Below the pieces are notes generated by a model. It made no database searches and was not told the origin of the DNA. It saw only the letters and a list, made by a program, of their open reading frames with translations. A DNA stretch of 64,000 nt. It comes from Oncomelania hupensis (Eukaryota; Mollusca; Gastropoda; Littorinimorpha; Pomatiopsidae). The stretch covers positions 58,998,209 to 59,062,208 of the forward strand of contig CM072522.1 of assembly GCA_036898135.1 (NCBI GenBank), written 5' to 3'. Shown here piece after piece: positions 19,601-29,062 of this stretch. Within the stretch, counting starts at the first letter, position 1. Each line of letters opens with the position of its first letter. The translations under genes were made by a program, and so were the position numbers.

Positions 19601-21146
19601 AGCACAGCCAAACGCGGTGGTCATGGAGACAGATGAGGAGGAAGTAAGCGTTGTGGTTGACGATGTGTACGATGAAGAGATGGGAGCACTAGGCATAGAT
19701 CGTTTTCCTATGCTTACGTTACATGCAAAAGAAGGTCCCAGAGACGTGAAGATCAACCCTGAGTTGGACGAGCACAAACAGGCTGAAATTTTGTCTATTT
19801 GCGACAGGAGAGGAACTGTGCTTAAAGATATACCAGGGAGATGTAAAATCGAAGAATGTGAATTCAAACTTACGTCAAAAGAGCCAGTGCATGTGAAGCA
19901 ATACCCGCTACCATTTGCGCAGGTAGAAACCGTGAAGAAAGAAGTCATTGACATGTTGGAGTTGGGGGTCATTGAACCAACAGTGTCGCCTTACAATAGT
20001 CCGATTGTGTTGGCGAAGAAGAAGGATGGTGAAATACGTTTCTGTATTGACTATAGAAGCCTCAACAAGCAGGTAGAGTTCGATTCGGAACCTATTCCTG
20101 ATGTGCCACAAATCTTTGCAAAATTGCAGAAAGCACGCTATTTGTCAAAGATAGACTTGACGAAAGGGTATTGGCAAATACCAGTCAAAGAAGAGGATAA
20201 ACCGAAGACAGCGTTTAGTACTCCCATGGGACAGTACTGTTTCGCTTATCTTCCATTCGGAATCAAGACTGCGAGTTCTATTTTCACTCGAATGATGCGC
20301 AAGCTACTTGAACCTCTGAAGCGTGATGATATTGAACATTTCATTGATGACATCATCATTGCTACTGAAACATGGGAACAGCATGTAGAGGCCATTGATG
20401 CTGTATTGAAAAGGTTGGAGGAGGCTGGTCTTACAGCGAAACCCTCTAAGTGCTACTTTGGTTTCGGGGAGTTAGACTATTTGGGTCATCATGTGGGTGG
20501 AGGCACAGTCATGCCTGATGATGACAAAACAGAGAAAATCAGGTCAGCCAGCAGAACGATCACAAAGAAGGAAGTCAGAGCATTCCTAGGACTAGTGGGG
20601 TTCTACAGGAAATACATCAGCAACTATGCGGAAATCAGCGCTCCGTTGACTGATTTGACGAAGAAAGGTCTACCAGAAAAAGTGGCCTGGGATGAAAAAT
20701 GTGAAGCAGCATTCGTTAAACTCAAAGATTGCTTGGTAAGCAAACCAGTGTTATTGCTACCTGACGTCAGCAAACCATTTACTCTGAGGAGTGACGCATC
20801 AGATGTTGCAGTGGGAGCAGTTTTACTGCAAGATCAAGGGCAAGGGTTACAGCCAGTAGCCTATGCAAGCAAGAAGCTCAACCGTGCAGAGAAAAACTAC
20901 TCGACCATCGAAAGGGAGTGTTTGGGAGTGGTATGGGCTGTCAAGAAGTTTGAACAGTACCTGTATTCAACACATTTCACTTTGGAGACAGACCACCAAC
21001 CACTCACATATTTGCAGAAAACCAAGACTGAGAATGGTCGACTAATGAGGTGGGCTCTCCAGCTGCAACAGTATTCTTTCACAGTCAAAGTTATCAAAGG
21101 GAAAGACAACGTTGGCGCAGACTATTTGAGTCGACTGCACTTGTAA
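16641..21146 (+). CDS. Gag-Pol polyprotein of the Gmr1-like element
   Basis: First ATG is at 16641 (the frame is open from a TTG at 16629), giving 1501 residues; numbers below count from that TTG. Order: charged coiled-coil Gag N-terminus (about 43-125, KAERIRKEEEE repeats); capsid about 155-315 with a SCAN-like C-terminal half; zinc knuckle CFRCGGPHLMRDC at 381-393 (spacing CX2CX3HX4C, one residue shorter than usual); aspartic protease DTGA at 450; integrase HHCC (H640, H647, C677, C680), DDE catalytic triad D710, D770, E806 (D-35-E) and GPY module near 947; then reverse transcriptase with D1176 and FIDD at 1238-1241; RNase H with D1389 in SDAS, ending ADYLSRL. No frameshift separates gag from pol, so Gag dosage must be set by proteolysis or another route. 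All catalytic residues checked are present. Confidence 0.95.
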   Translation: MPRQQPVQMETESPLLAYKQDGIILGLTDKDLAEYVENRRKEEKAERIRKEEEEKAERIRKEEEEKAERIREEEKAEKIRQEQREDQLRREEREERIMREEREAKAKLEQMAMQNEFELRKAQEWTADDGDQNQNFYPEPRAVRSCLNVNVPYLDDKDDVEVYLKQFERIATLSGWNKDEWAIRLSGQLRGQARQVYTEMSDEEIMDYDMVKAAIMRRFQLTAETYRKRFKEFKRGSHEGIRECRNRMGMYLDRWVDLSEKEGKSGELKDLILMDKMLEIVSQEEARFIRERNPTCVDEVVVHAQTYEDAQNAGGPIATRRPIGPSARMDNRPRVNQQTQNLNMGQRRSGGVSGQATGPGNAGASGMNKSHQNFKGCFRCGGPHLMRDCQKANVNRNRPNSNLASAVVNAVNVTQEQKPCNRCSEDGYEPNCELKVDGVKAQGIRDTGASSILVDSSLVSPSKYTGEYQNVTLADSSKRKKVPIAVVNLETPFFVGETRVLVLKTLVHQVLIGNSRKMTDGTEVKVPLFPLVEQPEEQVVAPVQTRLQEKQQAQAKPWIPKQIDLGQVRPEDLSREQKADPTLGKIRERAELGLKQETHYEWKKDILYRVYMSEGKPCRQVVVPERYRSDVLKLAHDTPMAGHQGVRRTRDRIWRDFYWPGICGDVKRYCASCDVCQRSTRKGATRKVPMKSMPLISTPFERVGVDIIGPILPASSRGHRYILTMVDYATRYVEATPLKDIRAETVSEALWIYWTRMGIPKEVITDRGTQFTSEIMERVNKLLNIKGIHTTPFHPQTNGLTEKFNATLKDMMKRLCQEQPKDWDKFLPALLFAYREVPQESLQFSPFELLYGREVRGPMQVLRQVWTNEDAGEEVRSTISHITDLTNKIEKTCEIAKNNLSKAALRYTRVYDKKAKDRKFVVGDKVLLLLPAKHNKLQLTWKGPYPVVEKVGSCNYRIKIRGHEKLLHANLLKLYVERDGRQTGTDEAQPNAVVMETDEEEVSVVVDDVYDEEMGALGIDRFPMLTLHAKEGPRDVKINPELDEHKQAEILSICDRRGTVLKDIPGRCKIEECEFKLTSKEPVHVKQYPLPFAQVETVKKEVIDMLELGVIEPTVSPYNSPIVLAKKKDGEIRFCIDYRSLNKQVEFDSEPIPDVPQIFAKLQKARYLSKIDLTKGYWQIPVKEEDKPKTAFSTPMGQYCFAYLPFGIKTASSIFTRMMRKLLEPLKRDDIEHFIDDIIIATETWEQHVEAIDAVLKRLEEAGLTAKPSKCYFGFGELDYLGHHVGGGTVMPDDDKTEKIRSASRTITKKEVRAFLGLVGFYRKYISNYAEISAPLTDLTKKGLPEKVAWDEKCEAAFVKLKDCLVSKPVLLLPDVSKPFTLRSDASDVAVGAVLLQDQGQGLQPVAYASKKLNRAEKNYSTIERECLGVVWAVKKFEQYLYSTHFTLETDHQPLTYLQKTKTENGRLMRWALQLQQYSFTVKVIKGKDNVGADYLSRLHL

Positions 21147-21177
21147 AAGAATAGCTTAAACATGGATGTTTCAGCTC

Positions 21178-21190
21178 AAGAGGAGGGGCG
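21178..21190 (+). promoter_or_regulatory. polypurine tract
   Basis: AAGAGGAGGGGCG lies three bases before the 3' LTR. A purine run in this place primes plus-strand DNA synthesis in LTR elements. Confidence 0.85.
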
Positions 21191-21193
21191 TAA

Positions 21194-22647
21194 TGTCGCG
21201 AAACGAAACGCTCGCGAGGATTTTTATTTTCCAAGTGCAAATTGTTTTATAGAGTGCCTGTGCTAGATTTAGAAATATGACGTCAATTTTGCTGCGTGTC
21301 AATCGCCATTTTGTGTATTCCTGGAAAAGAATAAAATGGACGATTTTTATCGATGATTCTTTTGTGTGAAAGTTTGTGATTAATGCCAATAATAAAATTT
21401 TAGGAAAAGCAAAGAGGTTGTGAGCTATTAATTTTACAAAATATAATATTTGAGGTGATAGGTCATTTGTTTGCGTTGGGAATTTTTCATTGGTTGTTTT
21501 AATGATAAAAGTATGGTAACCTTAGTAAAATGAAACAGAGGCGAAATCGGTTAGGAAAACTGTCAATCAGTTGGGAAAGAGATCTAGACTGGACAGGGAG
21601 GATTCTACCCAAGCTCCGAGGCAACTTATTCTGTGGGGTGCCAACGACAGTTTAGCTGGAGGCTGGATGTTGTCAGATGTGGTTGGGCCAGGAAGATAGT
21701 TGTTCCTCGACGTTTGATCAGCTTTAGCTGAAATTCTGGCACCGTAGGGTAAATATTTAGATTTTTCTTCATTCAAGATGATTTCCCAAGAAGATTGATA
21801 CCTGTGATGATTTGTTCATTGAATATATGTATTTTTCAGAGGAGAAAAATAGTTTGTTCATTGGATGCATTTGTTTTCCAGAGGAGAAAGATAGTTTGTT
21901 TGTTTGAATGCATTTCTTTTCCAGAGAAAGATAGTTGGTTCGTCTGAATGCAGTTGGTTTTCAGGGGACTGATGTGTTGATTAACCGTAACATGTTTTTC
22001 CAAGCAGAGCCGGACCTGAAGGAGTTTAAGTTTGTATGAAAATAATTTTCATGCAGATTTCTAAGACTAGTTTTGTTCGGCAGGTGTTTTTTATTCTGTG
22101 GTATGAATCATCTTGGATCTACGTGACGATGTCATCTTTGTGACTGGCACTGGATTCTTCGATGACGTCTGGCTAATGATCGGAGTGACTGATTCTAAGA
22201 TGGAACTGTACGTTAACGAGGGCTACAGAAGTCACTGGTGGGTCATGGACAGCCTTTAGATCTAACGGCGACATCGACGTCAAGTTCCAGCTCCTATTAA
22301 CTTTTTCTACAACTCATCTAAAGACTGGTTTCTTCATTTGTTAACAACGATTTCAACGAGGACGAAAATAGAAAGCTAAGTAAAAATAATTGAAAGCAAA
22401 AACATTTTCGGTAACCACGACGGGAAAAGTATCGCCAAATTATCGTTCCGATTTCGAAGAAAAATGAACGGAATATAATAAAATAATCGAACTTGGAAAA
22501 ACGTGTTATGTGTTTGTGAAGTGTTGGAAGTAAATGGTGTGCCTTAGGTTTTTTTATTGAAATAAAACCATGTTCTGGGGTAAGTCATGAAAGTCAAGGA
22601 AGTCCTTCATCAGTAGTGATCACCCAGTAACACCCAGGTTTGCGACA
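21194..22647 (+). repeat. 3' LTR (1454 bp)
   Basis: Same length and, on reading both copies through, same sequence as 14035-15488 (offset 7159). The polyadenylation hexamer AATAAA is at 22561-22566. GTGTA follows at 22648-22652. Confidence 0.97.
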
Positions 22648-22735
22648 GTGTACATTATGAGTTATGGTGTACATTATGAGTTATGGTGCACATTATGAGT
22701 TATGATGTACATTATGAGTTATGATGTACACTATT
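22648..22735. repeat. 19-bp minisatellite, right part
   Basis: Four to five more ATGAGTTATGGTGTACATT units continue the array split by the retrotransposon, starting with the right copy of the GTGTA duplication. Confidence 0.95.
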
Positions 22736-22820
22736 TTTCAAGGAAAGATGGAGTGTTGGAAGGCTTATTTCTACGAGAGATTTTGTGTGTGATTTTGTCA
22801 TGACGTGTTTACATTCTGCT

Positions 22821-24072
22821 GTTCACAATGTTATGACGTGAACTTCTATTTGTCTCTGAACATTGTGTCTTCCTAATGATGCTGCTGTTCACAATGTTAT
22901 GACGTGAACTTATATTTGTCTCTGAACATTGTGTCTTCCTAATGATGCTGGTGTTCACAATGTTATGACGTGAACTTCTATTTGTCTCTGAACATTGTGT
23001 CTTCCTAATGATGCTGGTGTTCACAATGTTATGACGTGAACTTCTATTTGTCTCTGAACATTGTGTCTTCTTAATGATGCTGGTGTTCACAATGTTATGA
23101 CGTGAACTTCTATTTGTCTCTGAACATTGTGTCTTCCTAATGATGCTGGTGTTCACAATGTTATGACGTCAACTTCTATTTGTCTCTGAACATTGTGTCT
23201 TCCTAATGATGCTGGTGTTCACAATGTTATGACATGAACTTCTATTTGTCTCTGAACATTGTGTCTTCTTAATGATGCTGGTGTTCACAATGTTATGACA
23301 TGAACTTCTCTTTGTCTCTGAACATTGTGTCTTCCTAATGATGCTGGTGTTTACAATGTTATGACGTGAACTTCTCTTTGTCTCTGAACATTGTGTCTTC
23401 CTAATGATGCTGGTGTTCACAATGTTATGACGTGAACTTCTATTTGTCTCTGAACATTGTGTCTTCCTAATGATACTGGTGTTCACAATGTTATGACATG
23501 AACTTCTCTTTGTCTCTGAACATTGTGTCTTCCTAATGATGCTGGTGTTCACAATGTTATGACGTGAACTTATATTTGTCTCTGAACATTGTGTCTTCTT
23601 AATGATGCTGGTGTTCACAATGTTATGACGTGAACTTCTATTTGTCTCTGAACATTGTGTCTTCCTAATGATGCTGGTGTTCACAATGCTATGACGTGAA
23701 CTTCTCTTTGTCTCTGAACATTGTGTCTTCCTGATGATGCTGGTGTTCACAATGTTATGACGTGAACTTCTATTTGTCTCTGAACATTGTCTTCTTAATG
23801 ATGCTGTTGTTCACAATGTTATGACGTGAACTTATATTTGTCTCTGAACATTGTGTCTTCCTAATGATGCTGGTGTTCACAATGTTATGACATGAACTTC
23901 TATTTGTCTCTAAACATTGTGTCTTCTTAATGATGCTGGTGTTCACAATGTTATGACGTGAACTTCTATTTGTCTCTGAACATTGTGTCTTCTTAATAAT
24001 GCTGGTGTTCACAATGTTATGACGTGAACTTCTATTTGTCTCTGAACATTGTGTCTTCTTAATGATGCTGGT
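22821..24072. repeat. 66-bp minisatellite, about 19 copies
   Basis: Units begin GTTCACAATGTTATGACGTG and contain TTTGTCTCTGAACATTGTG. One unit near 23785 has lost 2 bp. Each unit contains GTTCAC and GTGAAC 11 bp apart, an inverted repeat. The period equals 22 codons, so long minus-strand frames are open through it; I do not regard them as genes because substitutions show no codon bias and the frame breaks with unit indels. Confidence 0.95.
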
Positions 24073-24075
24073 GGA

Positions 24076-24324
24076 TGGACACCTAAAGTCGTGAGCTTCA
24101 TTTCTCAAACTGATGAACCATTGCCGTACTGTTATTAATGACATCAGTTTTATGGCTGTTCAATATCCAGTTGTTCTACTGAACGCTTTCACATGTCTGC
24201 CTGTAGTTTTTGGTAGATGGGAAAAATGTACATCGCTGTATTGTTGGTGAAACGCTTGCTTGGGAATGACGAGGGAAGATTTGTAGCCGTAATGATATTG
24301 ACAATTCAGAGTTATTGCTTGATG
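24076..24324. other. unique sequence, nothing recognised
   Basis: About 250 bp of non-repetitive sequence between two arrays, without a supported ORF. Confidence 0.4.
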
Positions 24325-25024
24325 CGTCTTGGATGTGACTTGATTGACACTATGGCTGGAATGCCTGCTGGAACCTGGACAATGTGGAGGAAGAGTGAAA
24401 ATCCACGTAGTTTATTGTTAAATATAGTCACGTAGTTTATTGTTAAATATAGTCACGTAGTTTATTGTTAAATATAGTCACGTAGTTTATTGTTAAATAT
24501 AGTCACTACAACAATACGTCTTGGATGTGACTTGATTGACACTATGGCTGGAATGACTGCTGGAACCTGGACATTGTGGAGGAAGAGTGAAAATCCACGT
24601 AGTTTATTGTTAAATATAGTCACGTAGTTTATTGTTAAATATAGTCACGTAGTTTATTGTTAAATATAGTCACGTAGTTTATTGTTAAATATAGTCACGT
24701 AGTTTATTGTTAAATATAGTCACGTAGTTTATTGTTAAATATAGTCACGTAGTTTATTGTTAAATATAGTCACGTAGTTTATTGTTAAATATAGTCACGT
24801 GGTTTAATGTTAAATATAGTCACGTAGTTTATTGTTAAATATAGTCACGTAGTTTATTGTTAAATATAGTCACGTGGTTTATTGTTAAATATAGTCACGT
24901 GGTTTATTGTTAAATATAGTCACGTAGTTTATTGTTAAATATAGTCACGTAGTTTATTGTTAAATATAGTCACGTAGTTTATTGTTAAATATAGTCACGT
25001 AGTTTAATGTTAAATATAGTCACT
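24325..25024. repeat. 25-bp minisatellite with embedded 80-bp duplication
   Basis: A 25-bp unit (CACGTAGTTTATTGTTAAAT + ATAGT) is present in about 4 copies at 24404-24506 and about 17 copies at 24595-25023. Each block is preceded by the same unique stretch of about 80 bp (CGTCTTGGATGTGACTTGAT ...; 24328 and 24517). Each ends in CACTACAACAATACGTCTTG, so the block and its flank were duplicated as one. Confidence 0.93.
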
Positions 25025-25292
25025 ACAACAATACGTCTTGTGTACAGCGCTTTTTCCTACAAAACAACAGTCAGTTGAAAGACACAGACGGTGGCAAATG
25101 CAAATGGTTTTGTCTTCAGCATTTGATATAACCTATCATGTGTATGTGTATTCATAATTCTACTAAATGTATTTTCATTTATTTTTTCCCCAAAAGTACC
25201 TTATTGTACGTGTACACATTTTTACCTCTGCAGATGTCTCAATGCATGGATGATGAAACTGAGAGTCACAATTTCTAACACACCCACCGCTT

Positions 25293-25872
25293 TGCATGAC
25301 AACGTTCACACAATATAAAGCTGTTACAGTTGTGCTTTGCTGACAACGTTGATACAATATAAAGTTGTTACAGTTGAGGTTTGTCTGACAACGTTCACAC
25401 GATATAAAGCTGTTATAGTTGTGGTTTGTCTGACAACGTTCACACAATATAAAGCTGTTATAGTTGTGGTTTGTCTGACAACGTTCACACAATATAAAGC
25501 TGTTATAGTTGTGGTTTGTCTGACAACGTTCACACGATATAAAGCTGTTACGGTTGTGGTTTGTCTGACAACGTTCACACAATATAAAGCTGTTAAAGTT
25601 GTCTGACAACGTTCACACAATATAAGGCTGTTAAAGGTGTCTGATAACGTTCACACAATATAAAGCTGTTAAAGTTGTCTGACAACGTTCACACAATATA
25701 AAGCTGTTAAAGTTGTCTGACAACGTTCACACAATATAAAGCTGTTAAAGTTGTCTGACAACGTTCACACAATATAAAGCTGTTACAGTTGTGGTTTGTC
25801 TGACAACGTTCACACAATATAAAGCTGTTACAGTTGAGGTTTGCCTGACTATGTTCACACAATATAAAGCTA
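25293..25872. repeat. minisatellite with two unit lengths (~45 and ~38 bp)
   Basis: All units share GACAACGTTCACACAATATA + AAGCTGTTA. Outer units carry an additional GTTGTGGTTTGTCT; six inner units at about 25600-25760 lack it. Long open frames on both strands are incidental. Confidence 0.92.
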
Positions 25873-26390
25873 GCAGACTGTATGCAAAAGATTATCTGCG
25901 AACGAAGAGGGAAGGACGACGATTCATTACTACTTCACAAAATTATCATAAGCAATGAAAGGTTGAAGATGATGAATCCAAATAATATAGATAATAAAGA
26001 AACAAAATCACCCGTCTAGCGACCTGACAAGTTTTAGGCACGTCGCACGATCGTTACCTGACATTTGACAACTGGTCCAGAGCTGTCAGCATACCTCCAT
26101 TGTTCGGATTGTACTGACGTCGAAGTTCAAGAGATGAACGTTGTTTTCTCCAGTTCCTGTAGAAACTAGTGTTTGACGTTTACTTTGTTTTGTTTTGATG
26201 TAATCCATGATGTTAACACTTTTTAATAAACTTCAATGTTGTGCAGTATTAAGAATGTTTGAAGAAAAAAAAAATGTTATTCCGATTTGATAAAAGTAAG
26301 TACATAAGGTAGATGTCTGCTTTAGTGGTCCCTATTCGGCAACGTTGGAATTAATAATTTTAAAAAGTTTTATTAATCACAAGTTACACA
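25873..26390. other. AT-rich sequence, no gene seen
   Basis: No recognisable exon or RNA. The segment near 26215 (TTTTTAATAAACTTCAATGT) recurs at about 36541, part of the dispersed repeat noted at 35250. Confidence 0.4.
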
Positions 26391-26394
26391 AATG

Positions 26395-26600
26395 TACAAT
26401 AACAAAACATACATGTTATAATTTTCAGTATTACAAACAATAAATACATATTATAATGTCCAATATTAGGCCTACCAACACAACAAATATACGTTATATT
26501 GTTCAGTATTACAGACAAGTAACAAATACATGTTATAATGTTCAGTATTACAGACAAACAACAAATACACATTATAATGTTCAGTATTAAAAACACTCAC
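26395..26600. repeat. degenerate ~50-bp tandem repeat
   Basis: About four units of TACATGTTATAATGTTCAGT followed by ATTACAGACAA. Too degenerate for exact copy counting. Confidence 0.7.
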
Positions 26601-26791
26601 ACAAACACCAGCATTAATCCAAGCAAAACTCTTGTAATAAAATAAGAATTAGCATTTTGTGTGAGATTTTTTATTAGAGCATGCACCGATGTTGGCAATC
26701 TTTCCCTTGCCATTTTCCAATATTCTCCAACAAAACATAACATAGTCAACCTGGTGTTCCCCATAGATGTTGCACCCAGCCCCCAGCTCTT

Positions 26792-27545
26792 TGTTCCCTC
26801 AATTCAAGGTACACATTTACCTAAGTCCTTGTTCAATCAGGTTTCTGTTTCCTCAATTCAAGGTGCACATTTACCTAAGTCCTTGTTCAATCAGGTTTCT
26901 GTTTCCTCAATTCAAGGTACACATTTACCTAAGTCCTTGTTCAATCAGGTTTCTGTTTCCTCAATTCAAGGTACACATTTACCTAAGTCCTTGTTCAATC
27001 AGGTTTCTGTTTCCTCAATTCAAGGTACACATTTACCTAAGTCCTTGTTCAATCAGGTTTCTGTTTCCTCAATTCAAGGTTTACATTTACCTAAGTCCTT
27101 GTTCAATCAGGTTTCTGTTTCCTCAAGTCAAGGTACACATTTACCTAAGTCCTTGTTCAATCAGGTTTCTGTTTCCTCAAGTCAAGGTACACATTTACCT
27201 AAGTCCTTGTTCAATCAGGTTTCTGTTTCCTCAATTCAAGGTACACATTTACCTAAGTCCTTGTTCAATCAGGTTTCTGTTTCCTCAATTCAAGGTACAC
27301 ATTTACCTAAGTCCTTGTTCAATCAGGTTTATGTTTCCTCAATTCAAGGTACACCTTTACCTAAGTCCTTGTTCAATCAGGTTTCTGTTTCCTCAATTCA
27401 AGGTACACATTTACCTAAGTCCTTGTTGAATCAGGTTTCTGTTCCCTCAATTCAAGGTACACATTTACCTAAGTCCTTGTTCAATCAGGTTTCTGTTTCC
27501 TCAATTCAAGGTACATATTTCCCTAGGTCTTTGTTCCCTCTTGCA
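26792..27545. repeat. 54-bp minisatellite, about 14 copies
   Basis: Very uniform 54-bp unit (CCTCAATTCAAGGTACACAT, TTACCTAAGTCCTTGTTCAA). Two overlapping plus frames are open through it with 18-residue repeats. No signal peptide, splice logic or codon-biased variation supports translation. The flanks (26690-26730 and 27600-27660) match the single-copy sequence at 35400-35660, showing that the array grew inside a dispersed repeat. Confidence 0.93.
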
Positions 27546-27739
27546 ATTTTCTTCCAAGGGCTTTGATGGCCCAGGTCTAAGTTCTGCCCAGTCTGTAACA
27601 AACATATTGTGGGAATCATAGACATTGGGTAATGTGGACAAAGGGGAACGTAGGCATGCTACCACCATGAAACGTACGCTTGTTCATGGCTTCACTTGTG
27701 TCGTTTCATATGAGGTCTGTACAAATAGTGATCTTAAAA

Positions 27740-27784
27740 CAACAACATCATCTTCATCATCAACATCACCACCATCACCATCAC

Positions 27785-27815
<31 letters not shown>

Positions 27816-27895
27816 GTCATCACCATCACCGTCATCACCATCATCATCATCATCATCATCATCAATTTCATCACCACCACCAAAAACAATAACAA
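27740..27895. repeat. (CAT/CAC)n microsatellite
   Basis: About 155 bp of CAT and CAC trinucleotides with a short interruption. Confidence 0.95.
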
Positions 27896-28417
27896 CATCA
27901 ACAAATGCAGCAAGGGCAATAAGGCCAACAAAAATACAATGTTTTAGCAGTAACAATGTTAACAAGAAAATGAAACTTCCAAACACAGTTCAACCTTTAC
28001 ATATTGATGCATACCAGTGTATTACTACAAACTTTTTATAAACTGTCCGTGTTTCTACCTTTGATTTACCTCATTGACACCGTGTGGTGTTAAATTGCAG
28101 CTTTTTTACGTGTTTTTTCCTCCTGTTTTTTTATGAATGGTTTAATGAATTTATAAAATAAAATAAAAACACCAACAACATGTATGTGTTTTATAAATGG
28201 TTTAACTTCCACATATTGATAAATGCCATGGTTTGTTGGATAAAGGGTTTAACTTTCACCTATTGATATATTCAATTGTTATTTTTATTAATGGGTTAAC
28301 TTTCACATATTAATAGATTACATTGTTTGTTTTATAAATGGTTTAACTTTCACATATTGATATAGTCCATCGTTTGTTTTATAATTGGTTTACCTTTCAG
28401 ATATTGATAGTGTGTTA

Positions 28418-28424
28418 GAGAGAG

Positions 28425-28474
<50 letters not shown>
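28418..28474. repeat. (GA)n microsatellite
   Basis: Two GA runs separated by a single AAG interruption. Confidence 0.95.
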
Positions 28475-28475
<1 letters not shown>

Positions 28476-28569
28476 CTATGACGCATGTTTAGTGTTTACG
28501 TCATCATCACTGACCTCATGTTTTATTTATTTTTCATCACTGAAGAAGGGCGTAGCCCGAAAGTCTTTG
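28471..28569 (+). ncRNA. hammerhead-like fold (candidate, non-canonical)
   Basis: 28540-28562 reads CTGAAGA, A, GGGC-GTA-GCCC, GAAA: the CUGANGA and GAAA boxes of a hammerhead around a perfect 4-bp stem II. AGTCTTT after GAAA can pair with AAGACT at 28472-28477, which is followed by an A as required at the cleavage site, and TGA/TCA could start stem I. One extra A before stem II departs from the functional core, and stem I is weak. Similar CTGATGAA...GAAA blocks are common in animal Penelope-like and related retroelements, so a decayed retroelement end is the alternative. Confidence 0.25.
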
Positions 28570-29062
28570 CTTTTATATTTTTCTTGGTGTTTTTTGTGTA
28601 TTTTGTTTCTGATTTCTATAGATATTGATAGCCTATAATCCGTGGTTTGCTTTATTAATTGTTTAACTTTCACATATTGATATATTTCATGTTTAGTTTT
28701 ATAAATGGTTTACTTTTCACATATTAATATACTCCATGGTTGTTTTATAAACTAAATGATTTAACTTCCACATTTTGATAATTATATTTCATGGTTGTTC
28801 TATAAATAATTTAACTTCTACAAATTGATATATACCATGGTTGTTTTATAAATGATTTAACTTCCACATTTTGATATATCCCATGGTTGTTTTATAAATG
28901 ATTTAACTACCACATATTGATATATTCCATGGTTGTTTTATAAATGTTTTAACTTCTACATTTTGATGTATTTCATGGTTGTTTTATAAATGATTTAACT
29001 TCCGCATATTGATATATTCCATGGTTTTGCAGCAACAACAACAATGTAAATAATCTTAAATT

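Larger units (their letters stand above)
14035..22647 (+). mobile_element. complete Gmr1-like Ty3/gypsy LTR retrotransposon
   Basis: 8613-bp element: 5' LTR, primer-binding site, about 1.1-kb leader, one gag-pol ORF, polypurine tract, 3' LTR. LTRs are the same length and identical on base-by-base reading. Pol order is protease, integrase, reverse transcriptase, RNase H. Integrase before RT with gypsy-type enzymes defines the Gmr1 group first described from cod and other deuterostomes. The ORF is intact and no env-like ORF follows. Identical LTRs, intact ORF and clean target duplication indicate a recent insertion that may still be mobile. Confidence 0.95.
28190..29035. repeat. degenerate ~55-bp tandem repeat
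   Basis: Repeated TTTAACTTCCACATATTGAT, then ATATTCCATGGTTGTTTTAT, on both sides of a GA microsatellite. The units share CCATGGTTG and TTGATAT with the 60-bp array that follows, so this is probably its older, diverged form. Confidence 0.8.

Noticed and set aside
21147..21193. An env-like third ORF in the LTR element
   Set aside because: Only 47 bp separate the pol stop from the 3' LTR.
22809..24144. Long minus-strand open frames with 22-residue repeats
   Set aside because: They follow from a 66-bp period without stops. Changes are not biased to third positions, unit indels break the frame, and there is no start, signal or splice context.
24404..25023. CRISPR-like regular repeats
   Set aside because: Units are contiguous with no variable spacers, and the genome is eukaryotic.
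26661..27566. 301-codon plus-strand ORF with 18-residue repeats, as a possible secreted repeat protein
   Set aside because: Two overlapping frames are equally open, substitutions are not codon-biased, and the flanks match a non-coding dispersed repeat at 35.4 kb.
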